DNA from: Agarophyton chilense
Lineage: Eukaryota > Rhodophyta > Florideophyceae > Gracilariales > Gracilariaceae
DNA: 64,000 nucleotides
NCBI GenBank assembly: GCA_030374765.1
Contig: JARGXX010000105.1
Location: forward strand, 1,736,001-1,800,000
Direction of reading: 5' to 3'
In this document: positions 33,101 to 42,329 of the stretch, one piece after another
Position numbering within the stretch: the stretch's first letter is position 1
How the letters are laid out: every line of letters starts with the position of its first letter
The notes under the pieces: generated by a model
What the model was told of the DNA's origin: nothing
Seen by the model: only the letters and a program-made list of their open reading frames with translations
Database searches by the model: none
Translations under genes and position numbers: made by a program

Positions 33101-34159
33101 TTCGTCGAGTTGGTTTCGATGAACCACAAACGTCCTTGTGAGAACCCGAAAAGGAACCGCCTTTTTACCCTAAGTCTCTCTCTTTCAGTCCATTGTGGCT
33201 CACGCCTGGTGTTGACGAACCCAGGGAGTCCCTAGACTCAGATTTCTAGCCCATCCTTCAAAATAACGGTAGTCGGTGTGACCCAACGCATGCTTTGTAA
33301 TCTATCTTCAACATCGTGCTTGGCCAATGGCTTGTTCTCAATCATCACGAACGAACCTTCGCTTTCGGTTCGTGTGGCTGTCTCAAGCGCAATGATCTTG
33401 TGGTTGTGTAAAAAGTAACTCTGAAGTAACTGAAAGAATGTTATAACGATTGTTTTCCCCAAATTGTTCGTTCTCCTTCATATATTGATGCATTTTGATA
33501 ACTTCGTGCACAGTACAGCATAAGGTCATGTCCAATTCAGCGTGAAAAGAAATGCTTTGCCTTAGACCACATCAGAAGAAGCTGTAAACGGTTGGTATAG
33601 CACATGGGAGGTCGCCGACCAGGTGAAACGATGCTTGCAAGCGTTTAATTGTGGAACAAAGAGTTTCCAAAAGCCTTTTTCAAGTGTTTGTGAAGCTGGA
33701 GGTGTGAAAAGTGCATGTCACGTTTCCACGATACATCACATCCCGCATTTCCTGAAGCTGATGAGTTTGTAATTGAGAAGAGAAAATGAAAAAAGTTCCA
33801 CAAAAGTCATGTATTAAAGTGTACAGGGGAGTTATGTGGAACGGAAGTAGACGTTCCAACGTGCTAGACTGTGAGTTGGCCAACATTCAGTGACTGTTGT
33901 CACTCTTTTACCTGGCACCGGAAAGTGAGGTGAGCCCAAGCCTGTCTATTCCCCATAACTGTCACAGTACAAGCGCACTTCGCGCGAAGTTCAGCATTGG
34001 ATAGTCTCGAGACAACCATCCCGAAACCGAAGCATTTCGATTAGAAATCTCTTTTACCACGCAGCGTTTCTCCTCGAGGCATCGGCGCAACCCACATATC
34101 TACATTAAAGCCAAGCATCATTAAAACTTGGTCAGTGGGACAAAGTGTATGTTACAATA
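30180..34159. other. 4-kb stretch without an intact gene
   Basis: Only short frames occur. The minus strand carries scattered protein-like stretches, for example near 33460-33240 (LAKHDVEDRLQSMRWVTPTT), near 33070-32900 (LQELIRGKCGFREQTRGVCL), near 31890-31430 and near 31190-30960 (KIAHRKITQETMRVL). They change frame often, as expected of a decayed gene or transposon read right to left. No TIRs were found. Confidence 0.35.
31430..31890 (-). pseudogene. Possible Ulp1-like (C48) protease fragment, decayed
   Basis: On the minus strand, LLDQTVRLCMHRLRDSF near 31780 resembles the Ulp1 W-L-D-D-x-V-I-x-x-x-L-x-x-L block. Further on, DLFEWFDDIGRIDL then MFVPVN near 31500 resembles the DIF...x-FVPVN block that precedes the catalytic His. 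The His-Asp-Cys triad itself is not readable. Many large algal transposons carry such a protease, so this may be a transposon remnant. Similarity is judged by eye and is weak. Confidence 0.3.
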
Positions 34160-36031
34160 CTAGCTAGAGTACACTCCAATAGAATGTAGCATGATATACC
34201 CGACAGTTAAAATGTAACGTGGTACAGGTTTCATCATTCTCTTCATCTTTCGCATGAATCCAGCTGCAGAGCGTTCGTGTAACCAATTTACCCTTCTGAG
34301 AAGCGCACGTCCAAAAGTCGAGTGATAATATAAAGCTCGCAACGGTGATAGCAAAGCCACTGCTGCATGCTTTGGTATAATGTCAGTATACGCGGATACA
34401 AGGATGCCGTCCACTGATAGGGTACCGGATGTAGTTATAGGAGAATACATTCCCTGCATGACATGATCTTCAACAGCGAGCACTCTCGCCAGACCACCCT
34501 GGTCAGTGAAGAGCTCGTCGCCAACATTTAGCAGTCGAGCTGGCACATCCCCACGCCCAGCAACTGGAATCAAATGAGATTCGCTTATGTGCAACGTATA
34601 TATTTGCTCTCTCCCTGTCTCATATGTTTTGGCCACTACTCTTCTGTAAAGAGCCCATTGAGAAGCAGACTTGTGACCAAAAAAGAAGACCTCGGAAGCT
34701 TCCGAAATAGAATTGTGAATCACGGCGTCCCCGAAATTGAGCGCATTCATAGGTGTGGCCTGAATATTCCCCGAGGAGGTCACTCTCTGTACGACAGATA
34801 ATGCGGGGAAACAGGAGTCCTTTGCATTCACGTTGACCGTGGAGTTGCCTCGCGGACATACCACCGATTCGTGCGAGATATCACACATGCAACCAGATTC
34901 TAAGCATGATAGTGTACAGCATTCTTTGTTGATAACCTCCTGGTTGAAAATCGTACCGCGGAGATCGATTTCCTTGCTAGCTATAGATACGTTGATGAAC
35001 TTGATACCCTCAAAGAATTTCGCTCCTGCTAGTATAACCTTGGTTGTGTTTATGTCAGCCATCGCTTTTCCGTCCACTACCGCATCACGAAGGGAAAATG
35101 TGCTGCATACATCCTGCACGTGCGAGGTCACATTCTTGACAACGAGATTGACGATATCTGAGTTCGAGAGATCAATGAAATTGCCAACTTCCACGTTTAA
35201 CAAGTCCAGACCAGAAATTTCAGTTCTATCGCAGTAGAAACCGTCCATGAAAGCGACGTCCTTGAACATCGCGGTTTGTAAGGAAATTTTTTTTCTTGGG
35301 ATTTCATCTCCCTCAACTTGCTCATGACAAGTCACCCCGCCGATGCGAGATGACTGTATCTCGAAGTCCTCCACTGAGGCGCTCTGGAAACGAATAAATC
35401 CAGATCCAACAGTGTCGTGAACCAGCGCACGACTAAGTGACATGTCGGACATAAGAATTTCTCCTCTATTTTTCTCTGTACTGTTTGGAGAACCGGAACC
35501 CAAGGTGGAGTGAGAGATAGTAAAACGTTTCACGTCGCCTCTGCTGAAGTGCATCTGACTCTTGAAAGTGCAGTTCTTGAAGATAACGCTGTCCAACGCA
35601 AACTTCTCGAACACAACGTCAAGGGATTTCTCGAAGGCACAGTCTTCAAACACCACATTGTGCATGGTAGCATGGGTGAACATTGCCCTCTCCTTCTCGT
35701 CACCGTTTTCAGTTCCAAAAGTACAAGCTTTGAAAGAAACATTGTCCCAAGTCGTACCGTCAAGGGGGTCATCCCTTTCTGCCGGAAAAAGAAAAGAGCA
35801 ATTGGAAAAACGTGTGTTTTTGATGATAGACTTCGTGAGTACCCAATTGTGCGTGCGATTTATGAAATGTTCGTCTTGCACACAAACGTTGAAAAAGAAG
35901 CCTTTAGCCCCTTGGTTTCCAATGTCTGCCGGCCCCTGACAATGCTTGTAACTGATTTCCGTTATGCTTTGCTGCACAAGACAAAGAAACGAAAATATCA
36001 CTAGTGCACCGTGAAGGAGAAAACAAGCCAT
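34160..36031 (-). CDS. Secreted pentapeptide-like protein with C-terminal Hedgehog-type Hint (Hog) domain, 623 aa
   Basis: The start chosen is the ATG at 36031 because it begins a good signal peptide (MACFLLHGALVIFSFLCLVQ); the open frame extends 45 codons further upstream. In this numbering, residues about 65-360 hold degenerate F-x-x-C-x-F / pentapeptide-like rungs (TRFSNCSF, VSFKACTF, VVFEDCAF, VIFKNCTF), expected to fold as a beta-helix, with many N-glycosylation sites. A Cys-rich link (371-392) follows. From Cys407 (DSCFPALSVVQ) to about 570 is a Hint domain of the Hedgehog/Hog class. It shows the catalytic-type Cys, the LHISESHLIPV segment with His486, ARLLNVGDELFTDQGG, YSPITTSGTLSVDGILVSAY and HAAVALLSPLRALY. 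Hint domains of this class cut the peptide bond before the Cys and may attach a lipid. The last 20 residues are hydrophobic. Confidence 0.85.
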   Translation of the reverse strand: MACFLLHGALVIFSFLCLVQQSITEISYKHCQGPADIGNQGAKGFFFNVCVQDEHFINRTHNWVLTKSIIKNTRFSNCSFLFPAERDDPLDGTTWDNVSFKACTFGTENGDEKERAMFTHATMHNVVFEDCAFEKSLDVVFEKFALDSVIFKNCTFKSQMHFSRGDVKRFTISHSTLGSGSPNSTEKNRGEILMSDMSLSRALVHDTVGSGFIRFQSASVEDFEIQSSRIGGVTCHEQVEGDEIPRKKISLQTAMFKDVAFMDGFYCDRTEISGLDLLNVEVGNFIDLSNSDIVNLVVKNVTSHVQDVCSTFSLRDAVVDGKAMADINTTKVILAGAKFFEGIKFINVSIASKEIDLRGTIFNQEVINKECCTLSCLESGCMCDISHESVVCPRGNSTVNVNAKDSCFPALSVVQRVTSSGNIQATPMNALNFGDAVIHNSISEASEVFFFGHKSASQWALYRRVVAKTYETGREQIYTLHISESHLIPVAGRGDVPARLLNVGDELFTDQGGLARVLAVEDHVMQGMYSPITTSGTLSVDGILVSAYTDIIPKHAAVALLSPLRALYYHSTFGRALLRRVNWLHERSAAGFMRKMKRMMKPVPRYILTVGYIMLHSIGVYSS

Positions 36032-37223
36032 CGATGAACCGTCTTCCTCCTTGAAGTGAAATTGATTGTTGCCTTTCAGTCGTGAATCGACGCCAAAAAG
36101 TTGGGGAAGCTCTTGTTTTGTTTTTTTATTTACAGAAGATATCTTGACGGTTGAGGAGGACGACAACGTTCAGAAGAAAGAGGTGCAAGGTAAATGCGCG
36201 ATGTCGAATGAAGTAAGCCACAGATTTCGAATGGAAATCACGAGTCTGTTGCTTATGTGTCTGTTTGAGAAACTCCATTCCAAGGGCAACGAAATTGTGG
36301 GCTAGTTGCATACTGGATTTGGAAACCGAGAGTCGGATCATAGACGAGAACTGACAGTCATTTTGAATCCATCAGCATCAGCTTTGAACATGGCCTGGAC
36401 AAGGCGGTTGTGGATGAATAAGAATGCTCTTCAGAAAGCAATCCGTTTTTGACACGAAAGAAAAGCTAAACCAATAGTGATTCGGAGTTTCGATTCCCAA
36501 AGAAGAAAAAAGAAGGAAAAGAGGACACCGAATGCTTCTGTTCCTTCTGATCACAGGCAGGACTCTTTATCACTTGTATTTTGTACTGTACAAAGGCCAT
36601 CGTCATTTGGCTACTAGAGTTTTCCTTTGTAGAGTCCATCTGATGAATACGTCAACAAAGAACAGCACTTGTATGGATGTGGGTAGTCAGCATTTTCGGT
36701 GAGAAATGAGCCGCTGTTTTTCGCGTTTTTTTTTGCCCCATTGAAATCAATTCTCTTTGGTCCTTCATTTCTAATTCATTGTGTTTACCACATGTCTTGA
36801 TTCTGTAACTCTCTGAATGGTTCAAGCCACGTCATATGATGACGTAGAAGCCGCGTGGTTTGTTGCGAGTAGAATAGGCGCCAGAGGTGGATTTACAAAA
36901 GCTTTGAATTGATGGATCCCTCTTTGAAAACAGCGATAATCTTCCTCATAAACAAATTTCAGAGTTCAACGCGCGAAATACGCGCTAGAAAAAGAGTGAG
37001 CAGTTTCTTATCTGTTGAACAAACTCTTCGAAAACGAACTACACGAGCTGACGAGCAGTCCGTGTGGTCCCAGGAACAAGCGACAACACAAACAGATCCT
37101 TGGGTTTTGATACCGATTTGAAGCGTTGCGGGTGTCGACGATTCGGTGGAGCCCTCGATTCATCAGCAAGTTTTGCGGGTTGCCGAAAGAACCGCAGAGG
37201 TGTGGTAATCAAAGAATTCTTCG
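36032..37223. other. No gene seen
   Basis: This is the upstream region of the Hog-type gene. Open frames such as 36066-36305 and 36909-37121 on the plus strand have no recognisable features. Poly-T/A runs occur near 36720. Confidence 0.35.
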
Positions 37224-37649
37224 ATGAATCTGGCGAACACGGATAGTTTGACTGACACTTCGTCCCTAACCCCTAGCTCGGGACCATCACACACAGTTCG
37301 AGTGGACTCTGAAGAGCCATGGGGAATTGAATACGAAAAAAGAAACTCTATTGAAGAGACGGAACAAATAGTTAGCCCCAACGGCCTCAAAATGAAGAAA
37401 ACGGGTGGTTCATGGAATCTGTGGGAAGACTTGTGCAATGAAAATGAAGCTTACTTGATGAAGGAAGCAGTAAAGAGAAACCCATGGACAGATCGTGATT
37501 GTACTCCAAAAATAAATGACGAACTCTTCAGGAAGAAGAGGGCGATTTGGCGGTCGCATACGGGGGAGGCATTGGCCAGACGATTGATTGTAAAGTTTCC
37601 AACTCCAACAAAAAGTGGTCGAGATTGTACGAATGATGAAAAATCTTAA
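37224..37649 (+). CDS. Hypothetical protein, 141 aa
   Basis: The frame is open from ATG 37224 with plausible, polar composition (SNGLKMKK-like basic stretch, GGSWNLWEDLCNENEAYL, RNPWTDRDCTPK). It has no signal peptide and no known motif. It lies between the upstream region of the Hog-type gene and the end of the peroxidase gene. It may be a real small gene or an exon; support is only the open frame. Confidence 0.3.
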   Translation: MNLANTDSLTDTSSLTPSSGPSHTVRVDSEEPWGIEYEKRNSIEETEQIVSPNGLKMKKTGGSWNLWEDLCNENEAYLMKEAVKRNPWTDRDCTPKINDELFRKKRAIWRSHTGEALARRLIVKFPTPTKSGRDCTNDEKS

Positions 37650-38439
37650 CGATCGTGTCGCTAAGAGTTGAGATGTGTTGGTTCAGCAAATAATTGAAGC
37701 AGATGCAAAGGTAGACGATGTTTGGGAAAAGAGTAGCTGACATAGATAATATGGCGAGGGTCGTATGTCTAGGCATGATACTACTGATAATATCCTTCCC
37801 AGATTCTGTGGATATTTGCTTTCTCTTTAACAACTTCTCTTGGAGACTTGAGGTTCTATTCGTAATATTTGAGGAATGTGATAATTCTGCGTCGAAAAGG
37901 TTCACTTTCGCTTATTCACTGCTTGTTCACGTTTATTGGAAGCATGTAATAAAGACACTTTGTACAACATGACGCTAGAGACACGCTGCCTTCAGGCATG
38001 CGGTTTGTACGCTTTGATGCCCTACTTTTTAGCGCGAGTTGTTACAATCTTGCGCGAGGCTGATGCGAAACGTCTTGATATAGTGATGGAAGCATAGCAG
38101 AGTTTTATTCTTGGCGGCAATGGACCTGGAGCAGACAGCTTAAAAACGGTAACAAGAACCCTTGGCTGCCACATGCGAGCAGCTCATACGTCGATCCCTG
38201 CCTCGCGGGAACCGAAGGGTGTGGGGAGATGCGAGGGATAGACCCTGTCACATTTACTATCTACAGTAGAGTGAAAGTCACCTAAAGGTTACCCATGGAG
38301 CCCAATAATTTGCAGCGAGAGGGAGCGCTGAGCTCACGTGAGATGCGTGACACCGCACGTGCATCTCAGCGCATAACACGTGAGAAACGAAAAACTAGAT
38401 GAGCCAATCATATGGCGCTAGCTATACTTATCACAACCA
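37650..38439. other. Intergenic, downstream of the peroxidase gene
   Basis: No gene is supported. The interval ends with a cluster of CACGTG palindromes and inverted repeats at 38323-38385, just beyond the peroxidase stop codon. Confidence 0.4.
38323..38385. repeat. CACGTG palindrome cluster with nested inverted repeat
   Basis: CTCACGTGAG (38333-38342) is a perfect 10-bp palindrome. It interrupts a longer inverted repeat: GCGCTGAG ... ATGCGTG on the left pairs with CACGTGCATCTCAGCGC on the right (about 38355-38372). A further CACGTGAG follows near 38378. The cluster lies about 70 bp past the end of the peroxidase gene. Confidence 0.6.
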
Positions 38440-40371
38440 TCATTTGAAGAACACCCTACTTCCCAGCTCCCTGTATGTGACTCCAGTATTTCTAACAATG
38501 ATATCCCTCAAGCAGCTCCGTCGCTGAAATAGGCGTCTCACCCTCGGCAGGATTCGGAGAAATGGAGGAAAACGATTGTTCAAGTAATAAAACCGATCGC
38601 CATCGCGCAAGTTCTCAAACTGCCTTGTCCAAACTGCCACCATGGTAGGGCCCAAAGAACTTCCGACAACATGATCTTCAGCAACCATTCCAATCCACGC
38701 TTCAACCTTGTTCACATCTCCCCCATATGCGCTTGAAAGAGACGAGGCAACATTCAAATTCTTCGTGATGTCGAGGAAAGATAGATGTCTTTTCAACCCC
38801 AACCTGGTTCGAATGGCGTTCAATGTGGGGATGGCATGATCCCTTCCACGCTGCAAATTCAGCGATATTAAATCAAATGCGAACCCTTCTTCCGGAACGC
38901 CAGTAAACAAGAAGTTTCTTAATGCGTCATGAACAAATACGTCTATTTCTTGAGCTTTGGTGACGGATGCACCCCGAATGAAAGAGGCCAGATTGCTGAA
39001 CTGCTTGGCTGTGCGGAAGAACATTTTGCTAAGCGGAAGAGGTGGCAGTAAAACATTACCTGTTGCAGCTCGATTCACCTGGTTTCCAACCATGGTATGC
39101 CCAACGCGAAACGCTGCTGTACTAAATACATCCAAAATGGCAACGTTTTTGTAGAATTTGAAACCGGTGTATGGTTTCAACGACCGCCCTACCATGGCAG
39201 GGTAATATTCTTCAAAGACAATCTTCTGAAACTGAGCAATATTGATCATTCTGGCAAGTTCAAACAAAAGATTATCGTTAGATAAAGCGAAGTACCGCTT
39301 CAGTTCATCGCAGATGGAGTTGTGTTCTCTCAAGAATATGGTGTGCAACGCAGTGAGCACGGGATGCTCATTGGCTCGATGGTCACCAGCAAGAAAGTAA
39401 TCTGCTCCCGCGGTGGGCGCATTCGAGAGTCCCAACGTGTTCAACGGCAGAAAATTGCCTTTAGAAACCTTCAACTTTCCATCTTTGAAAGCTCGCAATG
39501 CTCTTGAGCGAGCTTTGTCTGGGCCGTATACTGAAGCAAGATCCAATGCTGAAGACAAGGAATTAATTGGTCTCTCGGCTGCAAACGAAGGTGTGAACTT
39601 TTTGCCAAGAGAGGCCAATGAAAGAGCCGGCGCCGTTCCAACATTGAGCGTTTGGCGGGCGAGTTGTACAAGCGAAGCGGGAGCAACATCTGCAACACTA
39701 ATACTCTGCTTTTTGGCATTAGAGACAGTTTGTACTGAAACACCCGGCGTCTTCTTCAAGAGTTGAGCATTCTGTTGAACAAGAGATGGTATCTGGGCGG
39801 CCACCGAAGCCTGTGACGATCCATAGACCCCTAGAATATCCACTTTAGCGCGTTGGCTCCGTCGAAATTGAAGCTTGCCTCCAGTAAAATTGAAGAAGAT
39901 AGGGTCATTTTTCGGTATATCAATGTTCATAAACTCATTGCTCGCAGGGGTGGCAACAAATGTGTGATCAATGAACTGACCGAAAAACACCACAAGCTCA
40001 TTCAAACCGCGCTTATTGAAGATGTTGGTAGATTGTTTACAAACCATGTTCGAAATCAATCGAGCGGATGGCAAGAATTTGCCTGTGGGCACTTTTGAGC
40101 TGTGATGAAACAATAAAGAGGACTGCGCACGTGAGGTGGATCCCCACACCTTGAAGATTGGATTGGTGCAAACACCATTGTAAGTGCGGAAGAAGGAGGT
40201 GCACGGATTGGAAACACGGGACCTCTCAACGGCGGAATCGGGCTGAACAGGAGCGAGTTTGGCAGCAAAAGCCTGGGCTTGTTGAATGGCGTTGTCACGG
40301 GGCGCTTGCGCATGGATATGTGTTACCAGAAGGAGAGATAAAACGATCAAGGCATGAGTGAATAAAGCCAT
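38440..40371 (-). CDS. Secreted animal-type haem peroxidase, 643 aa
   Basis: This is a member of the peroxidase-cyclooxygenase superfamily, oxidising substrates with hydrogen peroxide through a haem. It is a single exon. A signal peptide (MALFTHALIVLSLLLVTHIHA) points to export. Key sites are in order: distal His136 in FFGQFIDHTF, Arg348 in the TIFLREHNSICDEL segment, proximal His425 in FRVGHTMVGNQV, the SLNLQRGRDHAIPTLN helix at about 503-518, and GDRFYYLNN at about 591-599. The length is usual for the single-domain form. Residues about 185-268 are an Ala/Ser/Val/Gln-rich insertion between the distal His region and the YGP segment, not typical of animal members. Red algae are known to have such enzymes, in contexts of oxylipin and halogen chemistry; the substrate here is unknown. 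Confidence 0.92.
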   Translation of the reverse strand: MALFTHALIVLSLLLVTHIHAQAPRDNAIQQAQAFAAKLAPVQPDSAVERSRVSNPCTSFFRTYNGVCTNPIFKVWGSTSRAQSSLLFHHSSKVPTGKFLPSARLISNMVCKQSTNIFNKRGLNELVVFFGQFIDHTFVATPASNEFMNIDIPKNDPIFFNFTGGKLQFRRSQRAKVDILGVYGSSQASVAAQIPSLVQQNAQLLKKTPGVSVQTVSNAKKQSISVADVAPASLVQLARQTLNVGTAPALSLASLGKKFTPSFAAERPINSLSSALDLASVYGPDKARSRALRAFKDGKLKVSKGNFLPLNTLGLSNAPTAGADYFLAGDHRANEHPVLTALHTIFLREHNSICDELKRYFALSNDNLLFELARMINIAQFQKIVFEEYYPAMVGRSLKPYTGFKFYKNVAILDVFSTAAFRVGHTMVGNQVNRAATGNVLLPPLPLSKMFFRTAKQFSNLASFIRGASVTKAQEIDVFVHDALRNFLFTGVPEEGFAFDLISLNLQRGRDHAIPTLNAIRTRLGLKRHLSFLDITKNLNVASSLSSAYGGDVNKVEAWIGMVAEDHVVGSSLGPTMVAVWTRQFENLRDGDRFYYLNNRFPPFLRILPRVRRLFQRRSCLRDIIVRNTGVTYRELGSRVFFK

Positions 40372-41135
40372 TGTGAGCGTGTTGGGGAGGAAGACACTGT
40401 ACCACGCTTCGAGAAGACCGTGAGTGTAACTTGCAGGGGCTCGTAAATGGCATTTTATATCTAGCTAGCGGCGTCAAAGAGAGGCGTAGTGCTGACGAGG
40501 ACTTATGCCGGAATTGGATATATGCGTTGCGTGGCACGTATGTAAGGTATTTACAGGCTGTCACTGGGGGTTCCCGTTAAGGAAACGAGTTGGGCAACAA
40601 GAGTGGTGCTGTTCTGTGTGTAGAATGAATTGAAGAAGGCTATTCGTGGCATTGATGAGCGCGGACCTATCAGTTTTTATAGGCCGCTGTGGGCAACATT
40701 GTGCTCATCGATGGAGGAGACTTGACACATATGTGAAAGACGATACATATGACAACATGTGACGTGTATGTCGGGCTGACTACCGTTTGTTTCAAAGACA
40801 TGTGGGTGCAAGATAGGCCAGCTCTCGCCCATCCTGCCCCCCCTCGCTGGCTACGACGATGACGGCTGGGGATAGAAGTACTGCACGTGGCGTATTAGCC
40901 GTATAGCCAAAAGCCAAAAAAAAAAACGCAGGGCTCAGTCGCATGTGCGTTGATTTTCCTTCGATTTTCACATCTCAGATTGCACCCCTTAAAATAAAAT
41001 AAATAATGTTACAACTAAGCTAAAGCGAAGTGTCATGGCCAGGACATTGGAGGCGTGGATACGACTGTACTGGTAGCGAGTCCCCAAAAATCAGTTTTTT
41101 TTTCAGTGTAAATCAAACGTTTGCACACGCACCGT
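40372..41135. promoter_or_regulatory. Upstream region of the peroxidase gene
   Basis: No gene was found. The region contains a poly-C run near 40838, a poly-A run near 40917-40927 and a pyrimidine-rich stretch. It presumably holds the promoter of the minus-strand peroxidase gene. Confidence 0.35.
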
Positions 41136-41260
41136 TAGTGTCTATACGACCGCTGGCCTCATATGAGGCCAAACTGTAAATATCTGTGCTGATTTTTTTG
41201 TAATTTTGACCGGACTTTTTTCGTGTTTTGACCTCGAAGCAGAAATGTCTTTGTATCACC
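41136..41260. mobile_element. End fragment of a MITE (same family as 53119-53479)
   Basis: It begins TAGTGTCTATACGA and carries the perfect 16-bp palindrome GGCCTCATATGAGGCC at 41155-41170. An ATTTTTTTGTAATT stretch follows. All three are shared in order with the left end of the complete copy at 53119. The opposite end was not found, so this copy is partial. Confidence 0.65.
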
Positions 41261-42329
41261 TTTTTATAAAAATCTCCGCTTCATGGAATTCCTTTCACGC
41301 GTAAAAATAAATCTAAAGGAACCAAGTAATATAGAATTTATATTTAAATGACTAACATGCTAATTACTATGTTGGCATATAAAACACCCTTTTTTGTATG
41401 CAAAAATAGTGATTGCACTCTAAGAAATCGTTCTGGAGCTGTGTATGAAACAGAAGTAACCTTCAAAAAATAATCATTTTCGAACAATTGCCCCGATCTT
41501 ATACACACTCGTGAGTGTCTTTTCGATATTTTTGCTCAACTGAGCCCAGGAAACTATCTCAGCAAGTTTTGGCGCCATTCTTAAACCATGATAACAGTAA
41601 CACTCGAACACCAAGACCGCACCAAAAGAAATCTTATGATCCATACATGCATGACCCGCATCATACATACTTATAAAGCGAACGGAATCCACCCGGTAAG
41701 CACTCAACCTCTAACGCTCTGTGCTAAATTGGCTGCAACAAAAAGTCCAAAGACAGGCGGTTGGAGAATGAAGCGTGCGAATCGCTCTTCCTCTAGCGTA
41801 TTGTGATGATGCAGGATTCCAAGAAGTTCTATGCTATGGACCACAGTATCACAACGTAGCATTTCAAGCAAAAGTTTTTAATATTATCTAAACAATGATC
41901 AATGATCGCAATTGAAAACGTTTTCCATGCTTTTTGATGCTTGATGCCACATTAACGAAGATTAAGACACTTGCAATTGTAATTATCAGCATCGGATTGA
42001 TTAATACTATTAACCAAGAGCCTGTAAATGACTATAATTTCGTATTAAATGAACATTTTCCGCCATTAACCACAGATAATGATTCAAAGAATCATATTAT
42101 CACTTCTCTGGGTCAATATAGTACTGCCTTTTCTATTCTTATGAGTACGAATAGTCATAATGTGGCTGGGATAATTTTTGGAATGCGTTTTGATTACCCA
42201 ATTTAGCCTCGTACAGCCCCTGTTATTTCAAATAGAAACACAAATGAAAGGTTTGTAACAGCCCATGGATTACTTTTTTCTAGCGACGAACTAATTGGTG
42301 AGTTAAATGGATCACTCATTCTTTGAAAC
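41261..42329. other. AT-rich stretch, no gene identified
   Basis: It lies between the MITE fragment and the readable part of the piggyBac relic. The frame at 41934-42206 (plus) may be a remnant of the piggyBac N-terminal region, but no motif supports this. Confidence 0.3.

Noticed and set aside
35510-36004. 164-aa plus-strand ORF
   Set aside because: Antisense shadow of the Hog-type gene, whose domains and signal peptide are clear.
34160-36166. Start of the Hog-type protein at the first in-frame codon (36166)
   Set aside because: The 45 extra residues are polar and would bury the signal peptide that begins at ATG 36031.
37528-37905. 125-aa minus-strand ORF
   Set aside because: Overlaps the slightly better plus-strand frame 37224-37649 and has no motif; neither is strong.
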